A stretch of DNA of 64,000 nucleotides from Sulfurimonas sp. UBA2011 (GCA_002335055.1 DDCH01000004.1:204731-268730), one strand, 5' to 3'; shown: positions 33,581 to 42,760, counted from the stretch's first letter. Program-made: numbers and translations. Notes: a model not told the origin generated them from the sequence alone.

Positions 33581-33603
33581 TAACTGTGCCTTTGGCACAG
33601 TTA
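33581..33603 (+). terminator. Terminator after oxidoreductase operon 2
   Basis: Perfect 10-bp stem (33581-33590 with 33594-33603), TAACTGTGCC / GGCACAGTTA, three-base loop, followed by TTTATCC. Directly behind the gamma stop. Confidence 0.75.
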
Positions 33604-33693
33604 TTTATCCTCCTCACCAAACACTCACAAACTTTTTTTATAAACACTTAAAGCCAAGCGCTTATTAAATAAGTTTAGCACCAAGGAATACAT

Positions 33694-34668
33694 ATGATAC
33701 AGTCATTTATAATTACAGGATTTTTAGGCGTTGGTAAAACAACTATGTTAACTAATACAGTTAAAGAGCATTTCGCTGATAAAAAAGTAGCTATTGTAGT
33801 TAATGAGTTTGGCGATATTGGAATCGATGGAGATATACTCAGTAATGTATATAGTGAAGTCCTTGAAATTTCAGAGGGTTGTATCTGTTGTCAACTCTCA
33901 GAAGAGTTTGAAAGCGGTGTAATGGAAATTATTGAGAAGTATAAGCCTGAAATTATCTTCGTAGAGACTTCAGGAGCATCTGAGCCTTTTCCTATTTTTA
34001 TGTCTATGCAAAACCTTGGTGTTACAGTCGAGGGTATTATTTGTGTGATTGATTCTAAAAACTTAGACTCTTACAAAGATAATTCTACTGCAAAGTATCA
34101 GGTTGGTGGGTCAAATATAATTGTTTTAAATAAAACAGACCTAGTAAATGATGAAGAGTTAGCAGTAGTTAAACAGCAAGTTATAGAGATGAAAGACTCA
34201 CATAATATAAAGAATAATCTTACTGGTGAAACAGTTTTTAATAACTATGTAATTACTGAAGCTTCAGAGGGTCTTGTAAAGAAAGATATCTTTGAAGGTG
34301 TATATAAAATTGATGAGATTATTGGACTTGCTAAAGACTATCAACATCCAGATCATACTCATGATGACTCTATAACTCAGCAAATAGCTTACCTCAAAGA
34401 AGATATCAAATTTGAAGATGTTGACATAATACTAAAGAATATTCCAAAGAGTGTTTATAGAGTAAAGGGAGTGGTTAAGGTGACAGATGTACCTAACCCA
34501 ATAGTTGTAAACTACTCTTTTGGTAATGTTTCATTTGAAGAGCTTGATGAGTATGCCCACCCATCTATCATGATATTTATCGGAGAGTCTATACTTGATG
34601 ATGTAGAAACATTATGTGAGCAGTACTCTTATATAAATATACCGAAGTTTAAACTGACTTCATTTTAA
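33694..34668 (+). CDS. G3E-family GTPase (CobW/COG0523), putative metallochaperone
   Basis: 324 residues. Walker A GFLGVGKTT at 9-17, the metal-binding GCICC motif at 62-66, NKTD for guanine recognition, and a histidine-rich patch HPDHTHDD in the middle; a C-terminal CobW_C-like domain follows. COG0523 proteins deliver or allocate metals such as zinc or cobalt. RBS AAGGAATACAT. It stands between the carbon-fixation island and ribBA; because DabA needs zinc, a link is attractive but unproven. No Zur-like box was recognised upstream. Confidence 0.85.
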   Translation: MIQSFIITGFLGVGKTTMLTNTVKEHFADKKVAIVVNEFGDIGIDGDILSNVYSEVLEISEGCICCQLSEEFESGVMEIIEKYKPEIIFVETSGASEPFPIFMSMQNLGVTVEGIICVIDSKNLDSYKDNSTAKYQVGGSNIIVLNKTDLVNDEELAVVKQQVIEMKDSHNIKNNLTGETVFNNYVITEASEGLVKKDIFEGVYKIDEIIGLAKDYQHPDHTHDDSITQQIAYLKEDIKFEDVDIILKNIPKSVYRVKGVVKVTDVPNPIVVNYSFGNVSFEELDEYAHPSIMIFIGESILDDVETLCEQYSYINIPKFKLTSF

Positions 34669-34680
34669 TACAATTTTTTA

Positions 34681-34686
34681 TATAAT
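34681..34686 (+). promoter_or_regulatory. -10 box for ribBA
   Basis: TATAAT 28 bases before ATG 34714, in an AT-rich spacer behind the GTPase gene; AGAGAA acts as ribosome binding site. No FMN riboswitch fits in this 45-bp gap. Confidence 0.5.
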
Positions 34687-34713
34687 GAATACAAAATAAT
34701 TAAAAGAGAATTT

Positions 34714-35742
34714 ATGACACCTATTCAAAGAGTACTAGAAGCTATTGATGAGATAAAAAAAGGCAATATGGTCATCATGATTGATGATGAGGATAGAGAG
34801 AACGAGGGGGACTTAGTGTATGCCGCTGCGTTTAGTACTCCTAAACATGTTAACTTTATGGCTACACATGCAAGAGGACTTATTTGTGTTGCTCTTTCTA
34901 AAGCAATAGCAACTCGTTTAGACTTAAACCCTATGGTAAGCTCAAACACATCTTCGTATGAAACAGCGTTTACTGTCTCAGTTGATGCAAAAGATGCACT
35001 TACTGGTATATCGGCAGGTGAGAGAGATGATACTATTCGTATACTTGCAAATCCTATAGCAAAACCGATGGAACTCGTTAAACCTGGACATATATTTCCC
35101 CTTATCGCTAAAGATGGTGGAACACTTATTCGAACTGGACATACTGAAGGTTCAGTTGATATCTGTCGTTTAGCAGGGCTTAGTGAAGCAGGTGTAATCT
35201 GTGAAATCATTAAAGAAGATGGAAGTATGGCTCGTCGTGATGATTTAGATATTTTTGGAGATAAGCATAATCTTAAAACTATTTTTATCTCAGACATAGT
35301 TGAGTACAGACTTGCAAACGAGTCTTTAGTAAATGAGACATCAGTAGAAGAGATAGAGTTTTTTGGTGTTAAAGTTAAAAAACATATATTTACAGACCAT
35401 GATGGTATAGAACATACTGCTATAGAGTTTTATTCTACTGGTAGTATTGCAAATGTACGTGTGCATAATGTTGTGCCAGATATGGAACTTTTATTACATC
35501 AAGAAAAATACAATAACTTAATAAAATCAATAGAGTATCTCAAAACAAATAGCGGTATTTTAGTCTTTATAAATAAAACACACCATCAAGATAACTCTGC
35601 ACCTAAAGAGCTTGGTATTGGTGCTCAGATAATCAAATCTTTTGGAATTGATAAAATGAACCTTATTACACCACTTAAATCTACAGAGTTTGGTGGATTA
35701 AGTGGATTTGGTTTAGAGGTAAATGAAACTATAGACATCTAG
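34714..35742 (+). CDS. ribB: 3,4-dihydroxy-2-butanone 4-phosphate synthase with degenerate RibA domain
   Basis: 342 residues. Residues 1-200 are RibB, with DDEDRENEGDLVYAA (acidic Mg-binding loop), HTEGSVDICRLAGL and the terminal HNLKTIFISDI. The second domain follows the RibA fold but lacks the zinc-ligand C-x2-GDxxxSxRCDCG-type cluster: no cysteines occur after about residue 170. So it makes the ribulose-derived riboflavin precursor but is not expected to be a GTP cyclohydrolase II. Similar degenerate RibBA forms occur in Helicobacter and relatives, where a separate RibA exists. Two codons ahead of apbE, which needs flavin. Confidence 0.9.
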   Translation: MTPIQRVLEAIDEIKKGNMVIMIDDEDRENEGDLVYAAAFSTPKHVNFMATHARGLICVALSKAIATRLDLNPMVSSNTSSYETAFTVSVDAKDALTGISAGERDDTIRILANPIAKPMELVKPGHIFPLIAKDGGTLIRTGHTEGSVDICRLAGLSEAGVICEIIKEDGSMARRDDLDIFGDKHNLKTIFISDIVEYRLANESLVNETSVEEIEFFGVKVKKHIFTDHDGIEHTAIEFYSTGSIANVRVHNVVPDMELLLHQEKYNNLIKSIEYLKTNSGILVFINKTHHQDNSAPKELGIGAQIIKSFGIDKMNLITPLKSTEFGGLSGFGLEVNETIDI

Positions 35743-35745
35743 TAG

Positions 35746-36672
35746 ATGAAACTTCTCTTCGTACTCTTTATATTTCTTTGTTTAAATGCAGAAGAAGCCT
35801 TACAAACAAGAACAAAGGTACTTATGAGTACTTTTGCTACGATTAGCCTTAACGAGTCTAATAAGGGCTTCTTTAAAGGTGCTTTTACTATTTTAAGCAC
35901 AGTAGATACATCTCTATCCTCATATAATCAAAACTCTCCAATATATAAACTCAATAAAAATAAAAAAGCTGATATTAACCTTTATGCTTATGAGGCACTT
36001 TTATTGAGTCAAAAGTATTATATAAAGAGTGCAGGGTACTTTAATATAGCTATTGGCAGTGTGACAAAAGATTTGTATCGTTTTGGAGAAGATGAGAGAG
36101 TCCCTAGAGATTGGGAATTAAATGCGAGTGATACCTCATTTGACACTTTGACTTTTGATAAACACAGTGCAAAACTAGGTCAAGGTGTAAAAATCGACTT
36201 GGGTGGTTTTGGCAAAGGTTATGGTGTTGATAGAGTAGTCGAGTATCTCAAAATCAATAATGTTAAAAAAGCCAGGGTGGCACTCAGTGGTGATATCCGT
36301 TGTCTTGGAATCTGTGAGATAAGTATAAATAACCCTTACTCAGATATAGCTCTACTGCGTTTTATTACAAGAAAAGAAGAGATGGCTACATCAACAAGTG
36401 GAAATTACAATCATTTTGTAGGTACAGAGAATAATAATCATCTAATTAATCCAAAAACAAAACAATCACAAAAAACCTTTATATCCATTACACTTATTTC
36501 TACACTCCCAAACTCTGATGTAGATGCATATGCAACAGCTGCTAGTGTGATGCCAAAAGAGTTGGCTTATAAGTTTTTAGACTCTTTAGACCTAGCCTAT
36601 GTTATTTTAGAGAGTGATAGAAAACTGGTGATAAGTGAAAATATAAGTTTATATGTTAACGTTCAAAAATAG
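35746..36672 (+). CDS. apbE: FAD:protein FMN transferase ApbE
   Basis: 308 residues with a short signal peptide (about 15 residues), so periplasmic. Transfers FMN from FAD to a threonine of target proteins. Seen: TKVLMSTFATISL, LGGFGKGYGVDRVVEYL (about 157-173), ALSGDIRCLG, TSTSGNYNHF and HLINPKT, all ApbE landmarks. Starts three bases after ribBA, so FAD precursor supply and use are joined. Its probable substrate is the FMN-binding protein encoded at 37571-38095. The stop region overlaps the convergent membrane gene by 17 bp. Confidence 0.92.
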   Translation: MKLLFVLFIFLCLNAEEALQTRTKVLMSTFATISLNESNKGFFKGAFTILSTVDTSLSSYNQNSPIYKLNKNKKADINLYAYEALLLSQKYYIKSAGYFNIAIGSVTKDLYRFGEDERVPRDWELNASDTSFDTLTFDKHSAKLGQGVKIDLGGFGKGYGVDRVVEYLKINNVKKARVALSGDIRCLGICEISINNPYSDIALLRFITRKEEMATSTSGNYNHFVGTENNNHLINPKTKQSQKTFISITLISTLPNSDVDAYATAASVMPKELAYKFLDSLDLAYVILESDRKLVISENISLYVNVQK

Positions 36673-37102
36673 AAGAGAGTAAGAGCCAAAAAACATACAA
36701 TAAGAGTAACTCTAATGATATAAAAGAGATAAGTTTTACATACGCAAAAAATTCTAAACCCATGATAATAAAATAGGGACTAAACATTTCTAAAAACCCC
36801 ATAAAAAAGATAGCATAAATAAGTCTAATAAATAGTTTTGATGTTTTATGTTTTGTAAAAAGTAAGAAATGGAGTACAACCATAAAAAAAAGTCCAAAAG
36901 CAAAAATATGCGGTAGGATTATTTTTAAAATTGTGGACCATGACTTCTGAACTAAAAATTTATCTTCATTCCCAAGGTAGTACTCTAAAACAGAACTTAC
37001 GGAAAAACCTATTTTATTTTCAAATAGTAATAATGAACTGCCTAAAAGAAGTAGACTAAAGCTTAAAAAATAAAAAACTGCGTATTTATATGCTTGTTGC
37101 AA
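36656..37102 (-). CDS. Four-span membrane protein with two membrane histidines
   Basis: 148 residues, four hydrophobic segments; H65 and H78 lie in one span (LPHIFAFGLFFMVVLHFLLF), the spacing of bis-His heme b ligands on a helix, though pairing across helices cannot be tested here. Starts at TTG 37100-37102 with GGAACC upstream and overlaps the previous gene by 17 bp. Co-transcribed with the other four-span protein and the FMN-binding protein. Family not recognised; a cytochrome-b-like role is inferred. Confidence 0.6.
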   Translation of the reverse strand: MQQAYKYAVFYFLSFSLLLLGSSLLLFENKIGFSVSSVLEYYLGNEDKFLVQKSWSTILKIILPHIFAFGLFFMVVLHFLLFTKHKTSKLFIRLIYAIFFMGFLEMFSPYFIIMGLEFFAYVKLISFISLELLLLYVFWLLLSSIFER

Positions 37103-37568
37103 AGTTTAGGTTCCATAAAGAGTGTAGGGCCATAATAAATGCTGTGATATGCCAGATAAAGTATGAAAGAACATAAACACTTAAGAAGCTTGGAGCATAA
37201 AAGTAGCTAATCGCTAAACTTATGAGTGCGAGTAGGGCACTGAGCATTAAAATATTTATAATTATAATAGAGTAGTTTTTTATGGAGCAGAGTCTTGCAT
37301 ACACTGTACTTAGTGTTAAAAGAATCATCATCATAAAAAAGATCTCTCCGTGAATGTACTCTAAAAACACTGACTTATCTATTGGGTCTATGTACTCATC
37401 TATATTTCCAAAAAGAGTCATTTTAATATCTTCAACTAGGAGACCTAGTGTGGTATCTATAACAAAAATATCAGCTATTAAATACATTAGCATAAATATC
37501 AATAAACCATTGAGTAAAGGTTTCATCGTGATGTCTTGTTTGAGGTCTTTTATGAGAGTAAAACGCAA
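37086..37568 (-). CDS. Four-span membrane protein with conserved-looking histidines
   Basis: 160 residues, four spans; histidines H73 (IHGEIFFMMM), H140 and H149 (IWHITAFIMALHSLWNL) lie at membrane segments and could ligate heme. Starts at TTG 37566-37568 with AAGGA nine bases upstream; an internal ATG at 37524-37526 would remove the first 14 residues only. Lies directly behind the FMN-binding gene. Together with its neighbour it may carry electrons between the quinone pool and the periplasmic flavin. No family recognised. Confidence 0.6.
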   Translation of the reverse strand: MRFTLIKDLKQDITMKPLLNGLLIFMLMYLIADIFVIDTTLGLLVEDIKMTLFGNIDEYIDPIDKSVFLEYIHGEIFFMMMILLTLSTVYARLCSIKNYSIIIINILMLSALLALISLAISYFYAPSFLSVYVLSYFIWHITAFIMALHSLWNLNFATSI

Positions 37569-37570
37569 AC

Positions 37571-38095
37571 TTATTTTCCTTTTACTAGCTCGTTATATAC
37601 AGCAAAAGCAATACGAGAACTTTCAACTACACTTCGAGCACTCATCGTAGCACCAGTTATACTTGGGATATCACGGTTGAGTCTAAGCATTTTAGCTGTG
37701 TTAATATCTTCAAACTGTGAGTTCCATCTATCTGTTGTGAGGTACTCGAGTGCTTCGTTAAAAGCAATGACTTCAATACCTAGAAGATTGTTATTTTTTA
37801 TGAAGTAGAGGACAACTCCATTTTTTGAACGAACCTTTCTACTTACTAAAACACCATAACCAAGGATTTTATCATCTTTTTTAGCTGTAAATATTCTATA
37901 GATTTTTGTATCTAGTTTTGTTTTTGCATTTTTTTGTATATTTTTGTATTTTGTATTTGAGAGTAAAAAATTCTTTTTTGTAATTGTTGCATTTAGGTCA
38001 TAGGCCTCTTTCATTGCATCTATTGGTGAGATAAGCATCTGTGCTTGAAGTGTGCTAAAAGAAAGAAAAAGAAAAAGTGTAAATATTGTTTTCAT
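37571..38095 (-). CDS. Periplasmic FMN-binding domain protein (flavinylation target)
   Basis: 174 residues: signal peptide of about 18 residues, then an FMN_bind (PF04205) domain like that of NqrC/RnfG. The flavinylation motif is SITGATMSA (145-153), where T150 would carry FMN through a phosphoester; the usual Ser/Asp before GAT is Thr147 here. First of three minus-strand genes with the two small membrane proteins, facing apbE. Suggests an extracytosolic electron-transfer unit. Substrate or acceptor unknown. Confidence 0.85.
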   Translation of the reverse strand: MKTIFTLFLFLSFSTLQAQMLISPIDAMKEAYDLNATITKKNFLLSNTKYKNIQKNAKTKLDTKIYRIFTAKKDDKILGYGVLVSRKVRSKNGVVLYFIKNNNLLGIEVIAFNEALEYLTTDRWNSQFEDINTAKMLRLNRDIPSITGATMSARSVVESSRIAFAVYNELVKGK

Positions 38096-38208
38096 GGTTA
38101 TTATCTTTAATGTTTAGTTGTGAAAGTGTAGCAAAAAAATATGAGTTTTGTACTGAAATTATGTACAAAACCCTATATAAGGAGGAAGAAAGTATATGCG
38201 TGTGTTCT

Positions 38209-39459
38209 CTAGAAAATGAAACCCATTGAAATACTTGCAATGTTATTGTCTGGTTCCCCTTTTTCAGTAACCATTGCATAGTCTGCTTTTAATACAACTT
38301 GTGGGTGTGGGAAAAAGTTTGCTCCGATAGTTATTGTATCTATACTATCACCATCTACTTCACCTACCGTAGATGCTTCAGGTGTAATTGTCTCATATTG
38401 AACAAATAAAGGAAGAGCTTGTTCCATTGAAGTGAGAGATAAGACATCAAAACTAGCATTTAAGTATCCACCATTTGCACTATCAACCTGACCAGCTGTT
38501 GCATCAGAACGAGTTGTTGCTGTATATACACCATATACTCTTGCACCACTAACTTTATAGTCAATATGTGCATCATACATTAGTAGTTGTTCGTCATTAT
38601 ATACTGATACACCTGTATTAAGTCCATCTAAACCAGTATAGTCAATTCTAGCTGTCACACCTGGTTTTATATCTTTATTTTTGTATGCTGCACCACGACC
38701 ATTTCTTATCCATTTTGTACCTGAGTCTTTGGGCTTAAGAGCCGTTTGTACAAAAAATTTATACACTAGCCCATCTACAATATTACCATATGCCATAATA
38801 CCAGACTCATGCCAAGTTGATGGTATAAGATATTTAGAAGTTCCAGGGCGTTGTACAGTAGTAAATAGTGTAGGTTCATGTCTCTCATTTATTATACCCA
38901 TTGGTACTAGCATGTTACCTAGTCTTAAATTAAAACTCTTATTAATAAGGAAGTCAAGATACATAAATTCAACTTTTGCATACTCACCTTTTTGGCTTAA
39001 GCTTGCATCTGTAACAAATCCATCACTGTCTTTTTCTACATTAAGTGATGTTATTTGAGAACCACCATGTTCAAATTCTAACTCAACATTTAGGATGATA
39101 TTGTCAGTAAATTTATAACCAATATAAGGAACAAATCTATAAACATCTACAATAGATTTACCATTACCACCATCTGATGCATACATCTCACCATAACCAC
39201 CAATACTTAGTGGTGATTTAGAGAAGTAAACTTTTGAAGCAGCTGCTCCAAGTCCACTATATGATTTTTCAGGATCAACAGTTGTATAGTTAAAACCAGT
39301 TTTAAGATCACTAGTCTCATCTGTTAAAGTTTGAGCCATTTCTTGAAGCTCTTTAACTTGTTGTTTAAGTTCTGCGATGTCTGATTTGTCATCTGCAAAA
39401 GAAGAAGTACTAAGTGCTAGTAGACTAGCTAATATTAAAGATAGTTTTGTATTTTTCAT
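38209..39459 (-). CDS. Outer-membrane porin with N-terminal coiled coil
   Basis: 416 residues: signal peptide (about 22 residues), a short coiled coil (DIAELKQQVKELQEMAQTL), then a beta barrel ending in GFIF with terminal Phe. Layout fits the phosphate-selective porin O/P (OprP-like) superfamily, seen widely in Campylobacterota; substrate cannot be told. RBS AGGAAACAAAA. Separated by 113 bp from the FMN-binding gene, so co-transcription is uncertain. Confidence 0.8.
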   Translation of the reverse strand: MKNTKLSLILASLLALSTSSFADDKSDIAELKQQVKELQEMAQTLTDETSDLKTGFNYTTVDPEKSYSGLGAAASKVYFSKSPLSIGGYGEMYASDGGNGKSIVDVYRFVPYIGYKFTDNIILNVELEFEHGGSQITSLNVEKDSDGFVTDASLSQKGEYAKVEFMYLDFLINKSFNLRLGNMLVPMGIINERHEPTLFTTVQRPGTSKYLIPSTWHESGIMAYGNIVDGLVYKFFVQTALKPKDSGTKWIRNGRGAAYKNKDIKPGVTARIDYTGLDGLNTGVSVYNDEQLLMYDAHIDYKVSGARVYGVYTATTRSDATAGQVDSANGGYLNASFDVLSLTSMEQALPLFVQYETITPEASTVGEVDGDSIDTITIGANFFPHPQVVLKADYAMVTEKGEPDNNIASISMGFIF

Positions 39460-39654
39460 TTTTGTTTCCTATTTATATTTATGATATTTATTATCACAAT
39501 CATGTTTTGGTGGAATTATAAACAAATAGTTAATGAATGTCAATAGCTTTGAGAGTTATTATCAGTAAGTTTTTAAATTTAGCTTTGAAGTTCGTAAAAT
39601 AGGGGACTTAAGAAAGAAAGAATATATCAGTTTTGAGAAAAAACTCTATTTTTC

Positions 39655-40070
39655 CACTCTTTTTTGCTTCATACATGTATTTTCAGTTCCTGAGACAACC
39701 AGAACAGGTAGTTCTTCAAATGAGTATTTTGTATGAATGTTGTTTACAAGGTCGTAACCATTCATATCGGTGAGGTGTTTCCATGCTTACTCTCCATCTA
39801 AACACTGTATGCAGTTAAGGTTTTGAGAACTTAAAAGAATGGATAACTGTGTTAAAACTAATGTTGAATCATCTACTAGTAGAATAGTTTTTCTATAATA
39901 GTATCAGTCTTCTCATCTAGTCGTATAATATACAAGTCATAGTTTAGTAAACATTATATATCTTGATTTAAATTGTTAATAGCTGATATAGTACTCATGA
40001 GAGAATACTTTATACTTTGCTGAAGACTTAGATTAAATCAAGTGTCATCATCTAGTATAAATATTTTTTT
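39655..40070 (-). pseudogene. Remnant of a two-receiver response regulator
   Basis: The minus strand shows two receiver-domain openings in different frames. From about 40068: KKIFILDDDT, a stop, then FNLSLQQSIKYSLMSTISA. From about 39895: RKTILLVDDSTLVLTQLS, then CIQCLDGE, a TAA, and AWKHLTDMNGYDLVNNI, ending LPVLVVSGTENTCMKQK. DD pairs, the beta-4 LPVLVVSGT and the DMNGYD phosphoacceptor-side loop identify REC domains. Internal deletions and at least two stops rule out function. The rest of the 717-bp gap shows no gene. Confidence 0.75.
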
Positions 40071-40120
40071 GAATATTGATTCTTCTTATCATTTTATGTT
40101 AATTTTAATCTTTATACAAT

Positions 40121-40150
40121 TTGAGTATTCACAGTATAATTTGATATAAT
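40121..40150 (+). promoter_or_regulatory. Promoter of the DUF695/RraB gene
   Basis: TTGAGT (40121-40126) and TATAAT (40145-40150) with 18-bp spacing; a second TATAAT lies at 40135-40140. ATG 40177 follows after 26 bases with GAGAGA as ribosome binding site. Confidence 0.55.
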
Positions 40151-40176
40151 GTAAAAAAATAATAAATAGAGAGATT

Positions 40177-40923
40177 ATGAGAGAATATTTTACAAGAATA
40201 GAAGATAACAGTACCGTTCATATAGAAATCGAGCTTAATGCTTTTGCCTTTAGTGGTGAGAACCCTTGGTTATTTAGTATCTTTATAAAGTTCGATGGTA
40301 TAGATGAGAGTAAAAATGGTTTTGAAGAATTTCTAGAGACTAAAGAGTCACTTATTATTGCAATAGAACACGAGGATAAAGCTAAGTATGTTGGAGCACG
40401 TAATGTAGATGGCTGGAGTGAGCTTTACTTTTATGCAAAAGACTCTAAAGAACTTGAACATGTAGCACAACATATACTAAGAGAGAGTAACTATGTGTAT
40501 GAGAGTAGTGCTGTTAAAGATGCAAAATGGAACTTTCATCATAAAAACCTTATTCCATCAGAACTTGAACAGTGTCATATTCAAAGTGAGAAGATAATTT
40601 TTATGCTTAAAGAAGAAGAAGACGATTTAAGTATAGTGCGTCCAGTAGAACACTATATCTCTTTTGAATTGCCTACACAAAAAAATCGTTTTATAAATAC
40701 ACTTAATATGGAAGGTTATACACTTAAAGATGAGATAAGTACTGAAGAGTTTGAAAATGGAATTGCACTTGTTAAAGAGCATAATGTACAAAGCCAAACA
40801 CTCAAAGATGAGATAGATAAACTTTTTGTAGAGATTAAAAAGTGTCAAGGCTATTATGAAGGTTGGAGCACTACTTTAGTTGTAGACGAAATAGAAGAAG
40901 AAGAAACAGAAGAAGAAATATAG
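40177..40923 (+). CDS. DUF695 - RraB-like two-domain protein
   Basis: 248 residues. The N-terminal half (about 1-130) has the DUF695 pattern (PWLFSIFIKFDGI, KAKYVGARNVDGWSELYFYA). The C-terminal half (about 135-240) resembles RraB/DUF1260, with VEHYISFELPTQKNRFINTL, GYTLKDEI and YYEGWST. In gamma-proteobacteria RraB inhibits RNase E, but Campylobacterota generally lack RNase E, so the role here is open. Ends in a strongly acidic tail (EEIEEEETEEEI). One base ahead of the MFS gene; likely co-transcribed with it. Confidence 0.75.
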   Translation: MREYFTRIEDNSTVHIEIELNAFAFSGENPWLFSIFIKFDGIDESKNGFEEFLETKESLIIAIEHEDKAKYVGARNVDGWSELYFYAKDSKELEHVAQHILRESNYVYESSAVKDAKWNFHHKNLIPSELEQCHIQSEKIIFMLKEEEDDLSIVRPVEHYISFELPTQKNRFINTLNMEGYTLKDEISTEEFENGIALVKEHNVQSQTLKDEIDKLFVEIKKCQGYYEGWSTTLVVDEIEEEETEEEI

Positions 40924-40924
40924 T

Positions 40925-42760
40925 ATGTATAAAATAGTAGGTGTCATAAACTACATTATTGTTATATTTTTAAATGCTTTTACGGATTTAGGTCATAAAA
41001 TCATCATTCAAAATACTATTTTTAAAGTATATGATGGTGATATGCAAGTTGTTCTTACAGCTGTTGTAAATGCACTTATACTACTACCTTTTATTTTAGT
41101 CTTTTCTCCTTCAGGGTTTTTAGCAGATAGATTCCCCAAAAATAAAATCATGGAATACTCATCTGTTTTTGCAGTTTTGATCACACTTGGTATTACCTAT
41201 TCTTACTACAATGGTTATTTTACACTAGCTTTTATTATGACATTTATACTTGCTCTTCAAAGTGCTATTTATGGACCTGCAAAATATGGTTATATTAAAG
41301 AACTTGTTGGTGAAAAGTATATAAGTTCAGGAAATGCAGCAATTCAAGCAACAACTATAGTAGCTATTCTTGGTGGTATTATTTTTTATACAGTTTTATT
41401 TGAAGGAATGTATAGTGACTCATTTGTTGATGAGAGCCAAATACTCAAGGCAATTGCTCCATTAGGATGGCTTTTAGTTATTAGTTCAATAGTAGAATGG
41501 TTTTATGCTTCTAAACTTCCAAATAAAATGAAAGAAGCTAGTAAGCGTGAGTTTAAAGTGAAACGTTACCTTAGTGGTGCTTATCTTAGAAAAAACATGA
41601 AATTACTAACACGAAAACGAGAGATTTTTAATGCAATTATTGCGCTAAGTCTTTTTTGGTCTATTTCTCAAGTTGTTTTAGCAATTTTTGGAGAATATGC
41701 AAAAAGTAACTTGGGTGTTACAAACACTATCTATGTACAAGGTGTAATGGCTCTAGCAGGTATAGGTATAGTTCTTGGGTCTATAATGGCTTCTAGGTAC
41801 TCAAAATATTATATAAACCTAGGTTTAGTCGGTCTAGGTGCAAGTGGTATAACAATCGTTGTTTTCCTTGTTCCGTTTGTAGACTCAATTGCTTTAATGG
41901 CACCTCTTTTTATGCTTTTTGGTGTCTTTTCTGCGTTTTTAATGGTTCCCCTTAATGCTCATATTCAGTTACTCGCTTCTCGTGTTCATTTAGGTATCAT
42001 TCTTGCAGGAAACAATTTTATACAAAATATTTTTATGGTGACATTTTTAGCACTTACTACAGTTTTTGCTTATAATGGTATGGATACTGAGATTCTTTTT
42101 TATCTTATGGGTATTGTTGGAATTTATTTAAGTTTTATGACACTTAGACATTATTTTGTAGATACATTTTGGGCGAAAATGTTTATACTAGGTTCTTTGA
42201 GACACAAGTATATTTATCATGGTTTAGAAAATGTACCAAAAGAGGGTGCTGCACTTCTTTTAAGTAATCATGTTAGTTGGTTAGATTGGATTGTTTTACA
42301 GTTACCTTTTAATCGTTATCTCAACTATATGATGGAAAAAGATATATATAACTGGCCTGTATTTCATGTATTTTTTAAAAAAGGTGAAGCTATTCCTATC
42401 TCTAGTAAAGCAAGTAAAGATGCTTTTAAAGAAGCATATAAAAGACTCAAAAATGGAAAACTTGTGGCTATGTTTCCAGAAGGTAGCATAAGTAGAGATG
42501 GAAAACTCTCACGATTTCGCGAAGGTTATGAGTGCATAGAAAGTGATTATGAAGGTTGTATAATTCCTGTATTTATAGATGGTGTTTTTGGAAGTCTATT
42601 TTCTCGTTATAAAACAAGTAATAAAAAGTATTTCTGGCAACGTAGAGTTATAAATGTTTACTATGGAGCACCTTTGAGTACACAGACTAACTCTGAAGAA
42701 CTAAGAGAAGTTATACAAAGTATGAAGGACAAGTATGAAATTAAACAAACCCAAGCATAA
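40925..42760 (+). CDS. MFS transporter - acyltransferase fusion (LplT-PlsC/Aas-like)
   Basis: 611 residues. Residues about 1-400 form a 12-span MFS transporter like the lysophospholipid transporter LplT (SPSGFLADRFPKNKIMEYSS). Residues about 430-600 are a PlsC-type acyltransferase with SNHVSWLDWIVLQLPF (the HX4D motif) and MFPEGSISRDGKL. Such fusions flip and re-acylate lysophospholipids at the inner membrane; the acyl-ACP synthetase domain of some Aas homologues is absent. Overlaps dgkA by 26 bp, joining two lipid genes. Confidence 0.88.
   Translation: MYKIVGVINYIIVIFLNAFTDLGHKIIIQNTIFKVYDGDMQVVLTAVVNALILLPFILVFSPSGFLADRFPKNKIMEYSSVFAVLITLGITYSYYNGYFTLAFIMTFILALQSAIYGPAKYGYIKELVGEKYISSGNAAIQATTIVAILGGIIFYTVLFEGMYSDSFVDESQILKAIAPLGWLLVISSIVEWFYASKLPNKMKEASKREFKVKRYLSGAYLRKNMKLLTRKREIFNAIIALSLFWSISQVVLAIFGEYAKSNLGVTNTIYVQGVMALAGIGIVLGSIMASRYSKYYINLGLVGLGASGITIVVFLVPFVDSIALMAPLFMLFGVFSAFLMVPLNAHIQLLASRVHLGIILAGNNFIQNIFMVTFLALTTVFAYNGMDTEILFYLMGIVGIYLSFMTLRHYFVDTFWAKMFILGSLRHKYIYHGLENVPKEGAALLLSNHVSWLDWIVLQLPFNRYLNYMMEKDIYNWPVFHVFFKKGEAIPISSKASKDAFKEAYKRLKNGKLVAMFPEGSISRDGKLSRFREGYECIESDYEGCIIPVFIDGVFGSLFSRYKTSNKKYFWQRRVINVYYGAPLSTQTNSEELREVIQSMKDKYEIKQTQA

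Noticed and set aside
34725..35297. 190-codon frame antisense to ribBA
   Set aside because: Shadow of a strongly coding plus-strand gene; composition Ser/Ile-rich without domain.
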